Origin: Patella vulgata
Taxonomy: Eukaryota; Mollusca; Gastropoda; Patellidae
Assembly (NCBI RefSeq): GCF_932274485.2
Contig: NC_065882.2
Span: forward strand, 27,298,890 to 27,362,889
Length of the DNA: 64,000 bases
Direction: 5' to 3'
The notes under the pieces are model-generated. The model made no database searches and was not told the DNA's origin. It saw nothing but the letters and a program-made list of their open reading frames with translations. The translations under genes were made by a program, and so were the position numbers. Each line of letters starts with the position of its first letter. Positions within the stretch are counted from its first letter, which is position 1. This document shows, in pieces, positions 43,947 through 55,138 of the stretch.

Positions 43947-44318
43947 GGGGATCACGTGGCTAAGTGGGTAAGATGCTAGCTCGCTAGCCTGGAGGTCGGG
44001 TGTTCGATCCCTGCATTGGCCGAGAAAGTTCATCCAGATTTTCCGGCGTGGTTCTCCCTTGTCAGTGATGCAGGACGGAGGGGCTGACAAGGAAAGCTGT
44101 CTAGTCGTTCGGATGGGACGAAAAACCGAGGTCCCGTGTACACATTGGCGTGCACGTAAAAGATCCCTTGGCAGTTGGAATTCGATATAAGAGTAGGCCG
44201 TAGTGCCACTGTCCGGGCAAAATTTCCCTCATAGCACACTGTATGGCGTATGCCCGTCTTCATTAGCCCAGGTTAGGAGCAGAACAGTAGGACGTTAAAC
44301 CCCATTTCATTTCATTTC
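43947..44318 (+). mobile_element. tRNA-derived SINE (family 1), full length with target duplication
   Basis: The head carries an A box (GTGGCTAAGTGGGTAAGATG) and B box (GGTGTTCGATCCCTGC). The body includes GATGGGACGAAAAACCGAGG and GGCAAAATTTCCCTCATAGC. The tail is GGACGTTAAACCCCATTTC plus ATTTC repeats. The 12-bp direct repeat GCTTCAAATTTA flanks it exactly (43935-43946 and 44319-44330), which is the mark of LINE-driven retroposition. The 44030-44263 minus frame is a shadow. Confidence 0.95.
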
Positions 44319-44403
44319 GCTTCAAATTTATAAAAAAGCCAACAGTGAGGGTGATGTTCCCCCTCACAATCCCCCTCCCCTCCAAAAAATAAATGACACA
44401 TAA

Positions 44404-44814
44404 TTAAAGATACATTATGGGAGATTCGATAACAAGTTGTCAGTTCTCACTATAATAGTCAAAAACTAGATAATGTAAAGGCAATCTGCTGAAAATTTCA
44501 TTCAAATTGATCCACTATGAACCGAGAACAAGCGATTGAATTTCCGCCTAGCCGTGATCATTATTACTAAAGTCAGTACGATAAACAGCATAGGCATAGT
44601 CTCGATTATCTATTTAATCGTTAAATCGACGTGAAGGAAAGTTATGCAGTAAATCTACTCACAATCCACTAAAGATCTGAGGTTAGCGTACCATCTAGAG
44701 TTGATTATGGTCTGGATAGGTTAATTAATGTCTAATTAATAATTTAGATAACATTTCAGGCCTAAAGAAAGACCTGCAATAGACAGATTTAGCTCTTGCA
44801 TAATGTAAGTTTAA
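44404..44814 (-). mobile_element. MITE, TTAAACATACATTATG family, intact 411-bp copy
   Basis: On the plus strand it starts TTAAAGATACATTATGGGAG and ends GCATAATGTAAGTTTAA, with all internal markers in reverse order (GATTATGGTCTGGATAGG, ATAACATTTCAGGCCTAAAG). It is the best uninterrupted copy for defining the family. Confidence 0.85.
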
Positions 44815-45091
44815 CTAATTGTAGTGCTAGGTATTGTGAATGCAGTCACAATACTATATGTATTGCAATTTGGGTGCTACAATACAATTTGTATTATGAT
44901 TCACAACTGGTCAATATTTAACAAGAAAAGAATGTCAGGATAAATGAATAATTGATATTTTATTGGAGTCACAAATTGCAATTACTGTCCAGGGCCTGAA
45001 ATGTTTGTTTGCCTACTTGTGTCCAACAAATCAAAATGTGACGTTGATAATATGAGTGACAAGTTATTTACTGAAGTGACAAATAAACGTA

Positions 45092-45691
45092 ACAAGCGGA
45101 TGCCATGCAAGAAATGGACAGAGAACGAGTTAAAAAAATAATGTGATTTTTTTGTACAATCAGGGGCCATTATTCAGGAAATTACTGTCCGATATGCGCG
45201 AATATCGAAAGGAACCGAGATCTTTGGCATATAAACATACATTTTAAGTTTCATTAAAATCTGATAAAAATTGTGACTTTACGAGGGCCCACAAACTTGG
45301 TATTACATACTTTTACACTATTTGCGTACAAGGAAAAGCCATTTTACCAGGCAGTTTCAGTACGATTTTCAGGAAATTCAAACTAAATCATCATTATGGT
45401 GTAACGGTGATATATTTGAACATTTTTTTAAAGCATATAAAAATTGTGACTACAAATGGGACCACAAGCTAAAAACGTTACTTTTCCGTTTCGTACAATC
45501 AGGGACCAAAGTCCAGAAAGTTGCGGTCCGATATGCGCAGATATCGAAAGGAACCAAGATCTCTGGGTTATAAACATACATTTCAAGTTTCATCTAAATC
45601 GGATAAAAAATTGTGGCCTGTAGAGTGTCCACAAACAAATTGTGGACAGACGAACAATTTAGGTCCACATAAAAATGTGGGCGTATAAAAA
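45092..45691 (+). mobile_element. Helitron-like element (subfamily 2)
   Basis: Begins GCGGATGCCATGCAAGAAAT, carries core units (CAGGGGCCATTATTCAGGAA; CAGGGACCAAAGTCCAGAAA) and ends ATAAAAATGTGGGCGTATAA. The (GTCC)-type stretch beside the hairpin is shortened. Confidence 0.7.
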
Positions 45692-45903
45692 TGGAGAAGC
45701 GAGGCAGAGTTTCAATTAACAAGTAATGTTGCTACGATAATAAACAATCTGAGCTACAAATATTACAACACCAATAACTTCGCTCAGAAAAGTAATTTGA
45801 ATGAAATTTTCAGTATAATATTTAGTTTTCATTATCTATTATTGAACTAATGTTATAGCAAGAATCAGATCTTTATCTAAATCTTGCATAACACATCTTT
45901 AAT
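45692..45903 (+). mobile_element. MITE right-half fragment following a Helitron-like end
   Basis: TGGAGAAGCGAGGCAGA directly follows the Helitron-like 3' end, as TGGATAATCGAG does at 34730. The family tail (TTTGAATGAAATTTTCAG, TTATAGCAAGAATC, CACATCTTTAAT) closes it. This suggests a second Helitron-like insertion at the same A-rich site of the MITE. Confidence 0.5.
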
Positions 45904-46067
45904 CATAGACAGACTATGTCTATGTCAATTGACATACACAGACTATCTATGTCAATGTCACTTGACATAAACAAACAAATACTGTAAGTACAACCTTAAT
46001 ATTTGATGAGTTAAACAGAAAACAGTCACAGAAAACTTTTTGCTACTTGTGAAGGGCATCTATACTG

Positions 46068-46801
46068 TTTAAAGGACAATATTGGTGCCAGTCATTATCA
46101 CATATGTGATAGAGCTGGTTAAACACATTCCAAATATATTTTTAACACAGAGATCATTGCTACGATAGCTGAGTAATACAGTTTTCCAGAATCGGAAGTG
46201 ACGAACGCCAAAGGAAAACACGAGTCATCTCTCTATATAACTGACTGATGTGACGAGTGATAACGGATATACGGGCGAATTTCTGCTCACTAATAATTCC
46301 TTCGAAGACCAAAAGTTGTTGTATGAGATTGTGAGAGGATATCTGAAAATTCATAAAAAGAATTGATTGCCACTAGATAAGTGAAGACGAAAGAAAAACA
46401 GAAAAACGTGCATTACCATGTTTTTTTAAGATATAAAATGAATATAAACAAGGAAATGTACGGACTATTTCTTTTTTCTCGTGTTCTCTTATCTAATGAC
46501 ATTCAATTACTTTATTGAATTGTCAGGTATCCTCTTACGGTCCCATATATCAACTTTTGGTCTTCAAAGGAATTATTAGTGAGCAGAAATTCGGCTGTAT
46601 ATCCGTTATCACTCGTCACATCAGTCAGTTATATAGAGAGATGACTCGTGTTTTCCTTTGGCGTTCGTCACTTCCGACTCAGGAAACCTGTATTACTCAG
46701 CTATCGTAGCAATGATCTCTGTGTTAAAATTATATTTGAAAAATGTTTAACCAGCTCTATCACATATGTGATAATGACTGGCACCAATATTGTCCTTTAA
46801 A
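46068..46801. mobile_element. Foldback element with ~300-bp inverted arms
   Basis: Arms at about 46068-46370 and 46500-46801 are near-perfect reverse complements: TTTAAAGGACAATATTGGTG at the left end and CACCAATATTGTCCTTTAAA at the right. They surround a ~130-bp AT-rich centre. The mirror-image 64-codon frames (46160-46354 minus, 46515-46709 plus) are the same sequence read from each arm and not genes. Other copies lie at 6096-6505 and 40770-41055. No transposase. Confidence 0.9.
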
Positions 46802-46929
46802 TTAATAATTTGATCATTTATGATTTTTTTTTTTCATAGACTGGACTGGACCAAGCAAGCAGAAATCAGATCTTTGGTGTAATTTATCAAAGTCTGATTC
46901 AAGAGCAGCTCAGGCTTGCCTTTATCAGG

Positions 46930-47708
46930 AATAAACAAGTGGCATGCAAGATACACCCACATTTTGCAAAAAAAGCAATTTTTTGTGTAACAGTGATCTA
47001 TTTAAAAGTTTTTTTTAAAATCAAATAAAAATATGCGTAAAAATAGAATGGATCCGAGATCTTTAGAATAAATTTTAAGTATCTTCAAAATCAAATAAAA
47101 ATTGTGACCTCTAGAGGGAGTCAAGAACCTTGATATTTCATACTTTACACTATTAGTATTAAACATGCATTATGCAAGAGCAAAATCTGCTTATTACAAG
47201 TCTTTCTTTAGGCCTGAAATGTTATCTAAATTATCAATAAACTCTCGATGTCAAGGCTAGCCTTCGATGTTGGCTGGATTAGATTCCTATATGCCGCTAA
47301 CTGCCACTGATAATCAAATCAAAAAAAGTGGATAATCGAGACTATGCTGTTTATATTAATGATTTTAGTAATGATGACCGAGACTGTGCAAAAATTTCAC
47401 CCGCTTGTTTCTAGGCTCATAGTAGATCAATTTGACTGAAATTTTCAGCAAACTACCTTTACACTATCTAGTTTTTAACTATTATAGCGAGAACTGCCAT
47501 CTCTTTATCTTATTTCCCATGATGTATCTTTAATTAGGGTACAGGGAGCGGCCATTTTTGGTTCAATTTTCACAAAATTAGAACTCAACTGTTATTATGG
47601 TGTTACAGTGATATAGTTCAACAGTTTTTAAAATCAAATACAAATTTTGGCCTCTAGAGAGTCCACAAGTAAAAACACGATTTTTTGTACAAATGTGAGC
47701 TTATAAAA
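46930..47708 (+). mobile_element. Helitron-like element (subfamily 2), interrupted by a MITE
   Basis: Starts AGTGGCATGCAAGATACACC and ends near ACAAATGTGAGCTTATAAAA. The tract CATACTTTACACTATT before the MITE and GGTACAGGGAGCGGCCATTT after it are joined in other copies (ACACTATTTGCGTAC...). Confidence 0.7.
47159..47535 (+). mobile_element. MITE, TTAAACATACATTATG family, inside a Helitron-like element
   Basis: Begins TTAAACATGCATTATGCAAG and ends CATGATGTATCTTTAA. It carries the uninterrupted centre CAAATCAAAAAAAGTGGATA, useful for reading the insertion at 33248. It shows the nesting order is not fixed: here the MITE came second. Confidence 0.85.
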
Positions 47709-49560
47709 TTAATTTTTAAAATGTAGACCTTCTTTTATGTCATGTACCGTAGTCAACTAATATACATGTACGGTAATACCTTGCCGGCACAAACTGATCA
47801 ACTTGTAGAAATCAATAGTTTGCACATCAGATGATGTAGTATTGAGTTCTGGTGCAGTTGGCATAGAGACAATTGGACTAATATTGATTATTTGATAAAG
47901 AAAAACCTGAAGAAAATATATGTACTTCAAAACCCAACAAACTCAAGTCTCAACCAATGTTCTATGAATTATGAGTAACATATTTGATTACCCTTCTCGG
48001 ATTTCAAATTTTAAGAAAACATGGACTACGGCTGACAATTTAATTGCCTCAACAAATAATTCAGTAAGCCGTTTCAAATAATTATTGAAAATGTCACTAT
48101 AATTCATTTTCGGACCCATCACAGTTTCCTTGATTATATAATCAGTAAAATAATAAATAATAAAAATATGATAGTTTTTGTTCAATTAATGCTGGATGGA
48201 TTCAATGTTGTCTAATGCAAAAATGAGACAGAAATACAAGCTACACATGTAATAGCAGCACCAAAACCTTACACGAGACAGGAGGAAAGGGTACAGAATC
48301 CAGAGTAGAGAATGTAATGCGACTGAAATTTTTTTTTTAACTGTTATAGGAGTACTGTCAGTTCTTTACAGAAATCTTACATAATGCATCTTTGAGAGAA
48401 CTCAAGTTAAAATATCAACAGTAGATAATCTCTTGACTTCATTCAATCCAATTGAATAGAGGCTCATCAAAACATTTCAGAGAAAGTTAATTCTCATTGC
48501 TACCGAACATTACAATAATAAAGTCTCGACTATCGATTTTTTAATTAAAAATTGCGATTGCATTTAAATCTGTTGAACATCAAAACCATCCGACTTCTAG
48601 AGAGTTGATTATGATAAATGTCGAATTAATGGTATTTGCAGTAAAATGAAAGATCTGCAATGGGAATAAATGTCTAATTAATTATATTTGAGGTCAAACG
48701 ATTGATCTGAAATAATTAGGCAGATTTAGCGCATAATGCATCCTTAATCAAATAATAAATAATCAATTTGAGTGCATTTTAGAGTGGCTTATTTTCCAAA
48801 AAATGCAAAAGATGCGCAGGGACTTCAAGACAGCACTGATGTACGGTATTTAGCAAGTATTCATGTGAATGGGTATCTGAAGCATATCCAAAGGATATAT
48901 GCAAGCTGTTGATCAGCCATCAAGAAGATATTTATCCCGCTCATATTATGAACTTGATTTTAAATCCTTTGATGAAGAACATAAGAATAAACTAATATCT
49001 AAACACATCTCTTGTTTACTGTGTTTTTTAATTCACATTTCCAGATCTCTTAAAAAGTAAGTACCATTATAATTTAATATTTTGAATGACAAAATTGGTA
49101 CTGAGCGAAAAAGCTAACCAGAAAACACTTTTTAGGTCATTTTTGAATCCCAAAATTATATCTTGCCCACCCCATACAATGGGAATCTTATACACATATT
49201 TAGAAATGTGCAGCGGAATTAAAAAGTAATGTTTTTACCAAGCTCTAAGAAAATCATCATTTAAATCAATGTGATCTCATTTCACGCCAATTTTACGCCC
49301 CCCCCCCTTCACAAGCACACCTGCTCTACCCAAATCCCACCTCGCCACAAATCAAAACAGTTGTCCAGGGGCATCATATACACTTCTTAAGTTCTTTAGA
49401 GATGGACAGTCCTAGAAATTTATGTTTTATTAATATGATCATCATTTATGTCAACATGATATTTCCCCCCAATTGTTGACATTCGCCCCCCCCCTCCCCA
49501 CACCAGTGACCGCCATAGACATTCGCCAATGGCGACAATTATAAATCACTAATATTTTGG
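47709..49560. other. Intergenic, with two decayed MITE fragments
   Basis: Fragments of the TTAAACATACATTATG family lie at about 48330-48395 (plus) and 48590-48750 (minus, CGCATAATGCATCCTTAA end). C-rich runs occur near 49298-49308 and 49485-49500. The rest has no supported feature. Confidence 0.45.
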
Positions 49561-49565
49561 ACCTA

Positions 49566-50030
49566 GAAATTGACACAAATGGGTCGTAATGCATATTATA
49601 ATGTAATAGGAATATATATAAACTGATTTACATTCAATCGTTTCCATTTTTACTCTAATTTCAAATCAGTTACGTTCGGCGAAATATGTCTGAAGTCTCA
49701 ATCGAATGAAAATTTCTAGCGTCTGGTTATTCTATTCTACATAGTATTTATTGCGCATACTCTTCTGATATGAATATGCCGTCACCGTTTGACATGACTT
49801 GTTAAATGTCTAGCCTTGTTCTTCGAGACCCTTGTTAGAATGAGCCTGAAACGCATTATGGTAAACGATTCGTGTACCAATGGTAAAATGTTTATTTTGT
49901 CTTAAATATTGGATATCAGAAGCCCATCTTTTCCCGGTAAGATCAAAACATCAATGTTGATTTAAATTGACAAATTGATGATATTGTTGAGTTATGTTAT
50001 AGACTTAGCTACTTTACACAGGTACATACA
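49566..50030 (+). repeat. Dispersed repeat, first of two direct copies
   Basis: GACACAAATGGGTCG, TATATAAACTGATTTA, CGTTTCCATTTTTACT, ACGTTCGGCGAAATA, CTTAAATATTGGATATCA and TTGATTTAAATTGAC occur in the same order at 51357-51765. Family and ends unknown. Confidence 0.8.
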
Positions 50031-50775
50031 TTTATGTCATGATTCATGAATTGATCAGAACAGCATTTAAATAGCAAATTGTGTAATTTGTTCATAACAT
50101 AAATACAATGCTAAATAATTTAAATGTCTAGCATTGAAGGATAATTAAAAGGTCTAGCATTGAAATTGAAGGGTAATTTAAATTGGGTCATTGTGACCTC
50201 TATTTCCGACACAGAGTAGCTGAGGATACATAACGATAATTAGATTTATTAGTAGTTGTCCGAAAATTATCTACAAATTCTTTACAATGTTGACATTAAT
50301 GAAGCTATGTTTCTAGTTACCATTTAGCAGTTAATTCCATAATGGTGTTCACAACTATATATTTATTCAAATATTTTACCTGTCACGTTTGCTACATTTA
50401 ATTTAAAGGTGAAATCAAACAAACTGCTACAACATCTTGCCTCGTGGACTAGATTGCTGTTGAGAACTAACAGGGGCGTAACTCTAACGCCTTTCTAGTC
50501 TCTGTTTTCAAGCCATAATTTTCATTTAAAAACACAGTACAAGGGAGGCTACTCCACTCAAGAAGAACGGGACCAGACCCCCTTTCTTTTACCAATGGCA
50601 ATCTGTTTCACAGAGGTATTACAAAAGTTCTGTATAAGATGACTGACCTTTGTAAGTATGAGTGATGTCACTGGCTTGATGGCGCGTGTATTGTTTACAT
50701 AAGACAGTAAACTGGTCCGGGCAGGATGGTGCCCTTTACTCATTTTATATACCCATTTACACTTAATAGGAAATA

Positions 50776-50885
50776 TTTTTATCTAGATATACTTCAAACA
50801 CTTTTATTTATTTTTCTAATACTTCAAAAAAGTAGAATTTAATTTGCAGAAAGAAAAAGGTTAATATTGCGAGCTCATTAACCCC
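50776..50885 (+). repeat. Second copy of the 23603-23709 repeat
   Basis: TTATCTAGATATACTTCAAA, AATACTTCAAAAAAG and TTGCGAGCTCATTAA match. The sequence after CTCATTAA diverges, which marks one boundary of the repeat. Confidence 0.75.
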
Positions 50886-51350
50886 CTATTGAGATACAAA
50901 TCTTAACTCCCCAAATGTATATATATTGCTCTATAAATGGAAAGTCGGCTTTTCCGCGCGTGATCTTTTTGTATTTCCATATGTACTGAACATCACTTAA
51001 ATGTTTCGGTAATCCCACGTAAATACATTATCGCACCCCAATGAACAATTGCAATAAGTTTTAACAAATTTCTCTCTGAATTCGGGTGATACTGCGTTGA
51101 AAAGATTTTGGGATTATATAAATAGTTAACGGGAGAACTTAAAACATGTTGTTGTTTTGTTTTTTGTAACGCTCCAAACAACAATGATAGTCGACCAAGT
51201 TTTAAAGCATTCCGTCGATAATTCTGTCCTGTGTCGCGTTCATGGGCCTTAAAATATTGATATGAAGACACTTCTGCAAAATGATCTATTTCAATATGTG
51301 CCATATATACAAGAACATATAATCTTGACTGTTGAGCTAATCACTATACC
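50886..51350. other. Intergenic, nothing recognised
   Basis: The 50993-51304 minus frame (103 codons) has no recognisable domain. Confidence 0.3.
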
Positions 51351-51356
51351 TATATA

Positions 51357-51765
51357 AATGGACACAAATGGGTCGCAAAGCATATAATAATGTAAATATG
51401 AATGTATATAAACTGATTTAGCTTCAATCGTTTCTGTTTTTACTGTAACTTCTAATCAGTTATGTTCGGCGAAATACGCGAATAGTGTAATATGATAGCA
51501 TATTTGGTGTCTGGTTATTCCAGTCTACACCGTTAGTATTCTCCTACATGGGATATGTTTAGCCTCGTCCATACAACTGGCACTCAAAAACATTCTGGCA
51601 CACGATTCGTGTGCCAATATTAAAATTTCCATTTGGTCTTAAATATTGGATATCAAAAGCCAAACTTTTCACGGTAAGATGACAACATCAATTTTGATTT
51701 AAATTGATCAATAAGTCGAAGACTGTGGGTGATATTGAGTTAAAGACTTAGCCCCTTCACCCAGT
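51357..51765 (+). repeat. Dispersed repeat, second direct copy
   Basis: Matches 49566-50030 over most of its length (GACACAAATGGGTCGCAAAG, TATGTTCGGCGAAATACG, GGTAAGATGACAACATCAAT) and extends into GTCGAAGACTG, shared with 40575-40680. Confidence 0.8.
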
Positions 51766-52540
51766 GACTTCACCTGTATGACAGAACTGTCTTTTTTGTT
51801 TGTTCCGGATGTGCGCTCTTCGTTTCTGTTTTTTGTCTGTGTAAGTTGAGTCCTGGGCCCGTATTCAAAGGTGTTCTTAAAGTTAAGTGAAAACATTTGA
51901 CTTTTCCACTTAACCAAGTGCCCTACCTTAAATCGGTATCCAATGGCTGTATTTTACATATCAGTTCAGTATGAAAATGTGTTATAAAAGTCTGATGAAC
52001 TTATCTACGACAGATATCCAGAGGATATTGTAATATGTAAATATTGTTTCAATGAACTATCAGTGAAGGGTATCGTGCATTTGGCGGTATATGCTCAGGG
52101 GCGGATTTGATACCACTTTTAAATTATTTTGAAACATCATACTGCTTTATTTTATTTTAGAAGGTAGTGTTTTCTGAACCGTTTAAACCTCCAAATGAAA
52201 CCAAAATTTTTAATATTCTTCACCTCAGAATATCGTGCATTCAACCGACGACGCTGAACGCTTGAATAGAAGTGTCTGTTATTTCTGAGAGTACAAATAT
52301 TATTTAAATTTTAGTTAAGACCATTTCATGATAGAATGGGTGATGTAACATGAAGATTTCTCTCACATTGTGAAGTGTACCTTTTAAATGCCAACAACAA
52401 AGCTAAAGTAATTTAGCCAATCAAATTCGAAGAAATTTCATATTTGTGCTACAAATTGATATAAATAAAATCAAATTTGTTCTCGTTTGTTTTTATTTAT
52501 GATGGTTCAAACTTACATGGTTCAAACTTCATGACTGGTT
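51766..52540. other. Intergenic; one MITE-like end
   Basis: GGGCCCGTATTCAAAGG near 51856 resembles terminal sequences of common invertebrate MITEs, but no matching inverted end was found. Nothing else is seen. Confidence 0.3.
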
Positions 52541-52544
52541 CCAT

Positions 52545-52795
52545 TTGTCAGGTCCTGGTGCATCTTCGGTAATGGAAAGAATCGTTTGCACATTGGTAGC
52601 CGGAAAATTTAACATCCTGTCACCTGGCTGAAATATACTACAATTGTGTCCTGGCACAAGCAAATAGGTGTAAAATGGACGGTCTCACTTTTCCTGATTT
52701 CAACAGGCCCGGATTTAGTTTCAGAAACCAGACCTACCAGGAAGTTAAGAGCCAGCAGTATCACCAGCTCATTGCTTGAAATACAACACAAGTGT
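52545..52795 (-). CDS. Candidate coding remnant, unknown product
   Basis: I do not recognise this. The block has higher GC than its flanks. On the minus strand one frame (about 52791-52609) reads SSNELVILLALNFLVGLVSE, then KSGPVEIRKSETVHFTPICL. A second frame (about 52625-52540) follows an acceptor-like TATATTTCAG and reads PGDRMLNFPATNVQTILSIT. The neighbouring frames may be exon pieces, a decayed gene, or chance. Confidence 0.18.
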
Positions 52796-52847
52796 GTTAC
52801 ATATGTAAAATGAGAAGTGATATCGGATGTTCTGATTATATCTTGCA

Positions 52848-53330
52848 GTGTGGCCGTATATTGCGATCACCCTGTCCGTCCACACTTCTTGTCAGCATAA
52901 TAGAGGCTACGGTGTTTATAAGACTTTTGTAAGACCCCCATGAAACTTGCATTATGACGAGACGAGGATCCCTATTTCTTTTAGGCAAAATGGGATTAAT
53001 ATTTGTCAAAGATATGTCTACACTATAACTGTAACATTAGTAATATCTCAGTGTATCCAAAATTTCGACCATATTAACGTTATCATATTCCGTAAGTTTC
53101 ATGGATATCGGTTGATAATTGCGGTCTGTAGTCGTGCCACATGAAATGTGAGGTAATCTGATATCATTGGAACCGCTTACCGGAAGTTGCCGAAATCTGG
53201 GCTACTCTGAGATATTATTAATGTTATCACCCAGACAGCCACTCAGCTTTGGCCCATAATATATGGCAACATCTGGCTGGATGTCGCCCATATCTATAGC
53301 CAGATATTGCCACATGTAGGCCATAGACTG
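52848..53330 (+). repeat. Repeat related to 56890-57740
   Basis: Contains a unit with GTAAGTTTCATGGATATCGG, GTCGTGCCACATGAAATGTG and GAAGTTGCCGAAATC, plus a GGCCCATA/TATGGC-rich stretch near 53250-53330. The start GTGGCCGTATATTGCG with CCGTCC resembles the end region of the Helitron-like family, so it may be a third core type. Confidence 0.6.
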
Positions 53331-53678
53331 GGTAACGCTTGGCAACTACTGGCTCACTACTGACGAATAAAACTTATTTTTGTAACTGGTATCTAAGAAT
53401 ATCTTGTCAATTTGTTAAAAGGTTTTAAATTTGTTGTTTTATACTCACAACTTTTGAAAAAGAAATATTATGCGAGAAGTTTGCCATGTTTGGACCAGAG
53501 ATGGCCCATATCCAACTGGCCAAATGCCCCAAAATATCAACCTAATAAATTTCGGCTCAGAATATGACTCCTAGTTTCCAGCGGAATTTTCCTGTGTGCT
53601 GTGGCCCTGGTGTTCTATATTAGTTTTATTACGAATAAAAAAGTCTTAAAATAACATATTTTTAATGTACTGTATATA

Positions 53679-55138
53679 TACTAAACAGACCCCCCCACCC
53701 CCTAAAAACGTCAGGAGAAGCATTTTATTTAAATCATTCTGGAAAACGACTTACTAAATGGATCAAAGCAATTTTTTGTGATCAGTATGTTGACAGATTA
53801 GTGATTAAGTAATCACAATTCCAAGACATTACGAGACGGTTTAGAGTCTGTACACAGTCTATACTGGTGTGACCACTGCGAGTGTCAATAACAGCAGCGC
53901 AGCGTCTGTACATGGAGTGGACCAGACGATTGATGAACGCCATTGGCACCTGAAATCACACTCTCAGAAAAGCCTGGCGCAATCCATCGGCTGTGTTTGG
54001 TCTCGGTACGACGTTATAAAGTCTCCTCTGAATTTCATCCCAAAGATGTTCAATCGGGTTTAAGTCCGGACTAAGAACTTGGCCAGTGAATAACGTTGAC
54101 ACCGTTCTGCTGTAGCAAGTCCCGAGTAACTCTGGCGGTGTGGGCACCGGTGTTGTCATGCTGGAAAACGTTGCTTCGATGACGTGCGAAATGTGGTATG
54201 ACGTGGGGTCTGAGAGCTTGGTCGATATAGCGCACTGCTGTGATGCCGCCTGGACCAAGAATTTGGAACACCACAGGACCCACTCCCTGGTTCAGGCCGA
54301 TTCCACCCCAAACCATTATGCTTGATGGACCTCCGCATGAGTCTCGTTCCATGACACATTGGTCAGAATAACGCTGGCCACATCGACGCCATATTCTGGT
54401 CCTGCCATCTGCAGTTGATACGCAATACCGACTCTCATTTGTGAACAGAACAGTTCTCCATTGCCTGTGTCGCCAGTTCTGGTGTTGTTGAGCAAACTGT
54501 AGACGTTCACGTCGATGGCGAGGGGTGAGGATCGGTCCACGGTAAGGTCTACGGCAATGGATGTTCTCTCTGGTGAGACGTCGGCGCACTGTATCAGTAC
54601 TGATGGGTCTTCCGTGTGTTCCCACTGTCTGGCGTACTGTCTCAGGTGCTTGTGTGAAGGGATTATGCACGTGTTGTCGCACAACATGGCGGTCTTGTCG
54701 CCTTGTGGTAACCCTTGGTCTACCAGTTCGGGGCGATCATCCGTGGTATTGGTGGTCCGAAAGCGTGGAAGTGATTGGCAACGGCATGGGCATTGTGGCC
54801 AGCGTCGATTCTTCCAAACGCCTGGTTCCTCTGAGCTGTCGTGAGTCGTGACATGCTGCTGACGTTGTAGTGGGAATGGTGAATGATTCAGCCAGGTATG
54901 GGGGTGCAGTTTATAGGGCTGGTCCCGGTGAACTGCACGTGCGGCATGAGTTACATGAAAATCATGGAGAACACATTACCATCTCAGAAGTCAGGTTGCG
55001 TTTTTGAGAACTTTTCCTGGGTTCAGTTGGCGATGTGGTCACAAATATACAATAAAAACATTTGGCAAGTTTTATGCAATGCGTCTATTAAGAGTAACAT
55101 ACCAACCTGACGTTTCTTTTGTCTTTTGCTGCTTAGTA
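53679..55138 (-). mobile_element. Tc1-like DNA transposon, full length, broken
   Basis: Ends TACTAAACAG... and ...CTGCTTAGTA are inverted repeats of about 33-37 bp (both reach the block CGTCAGG/CCTGACG), flanked by TA at 53677-53678 and 55139-55140. The 1460-bp length is normal for Tc1-like elements. The left inverted repeat has a C-rich stretch where the right has AAAAGACAAAAGAA in reverse, so the ends have diverged. The ~1-kb transposase gene inside is disrupted. Confidence 0.9.
53862..54854 (-). pseudogene. Tc1-like transposase pseudogene
   Basis: It begins MSRLTTAQRNQAFGRIDAG (from 54854), then in shifted frames RPISTDTVRRRL, LTPRHRRERLQFAQQHQNWR, VLFTNESRYCVSTADGR, VFQHDNTGAHTARVTRDLLQ, LSPDLNPIEHLWDEIQRRL and finally MAFINRLVHSMYRRCAAVID. 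It is a DD34E cut-and-paste transposase. At least four frame changes are seen: two near the helix-turn-helix region (with missing sequence), one between HWPSS and LSPDLNPIE at about 54075, and one near 53955. The first catalytic Asp of the usual FTDES motif is Asn here (FTNES). The second Asp (QHDN) and the Glu (NPIE) are kept. It cannot make an active enzyme as it stands. Confidence 0.92.

Noticed and set aside
43947-44020. Possible true tRNA gene
   Set aside because: A and B boxes are present, but the sequence continues into a SINE body and tail with flanking target duplication and does not fold as a full tRNA by eye.
46160-46709. Two near-identical 64-codon proteins on opposite strands
   Set aside because: They are the same sequence read from the two arms of a foldback element.
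50993-51304. 103-codon minus-strand frame
   Set aside because: AT-rich chance frame without domains or nearby exon signals that could be supported.
51708-51917. 69-codon minus-strand frame
   Set aside because: It lies mostly in a dispersed repeat and a MITE-like end and has no recognisable product.
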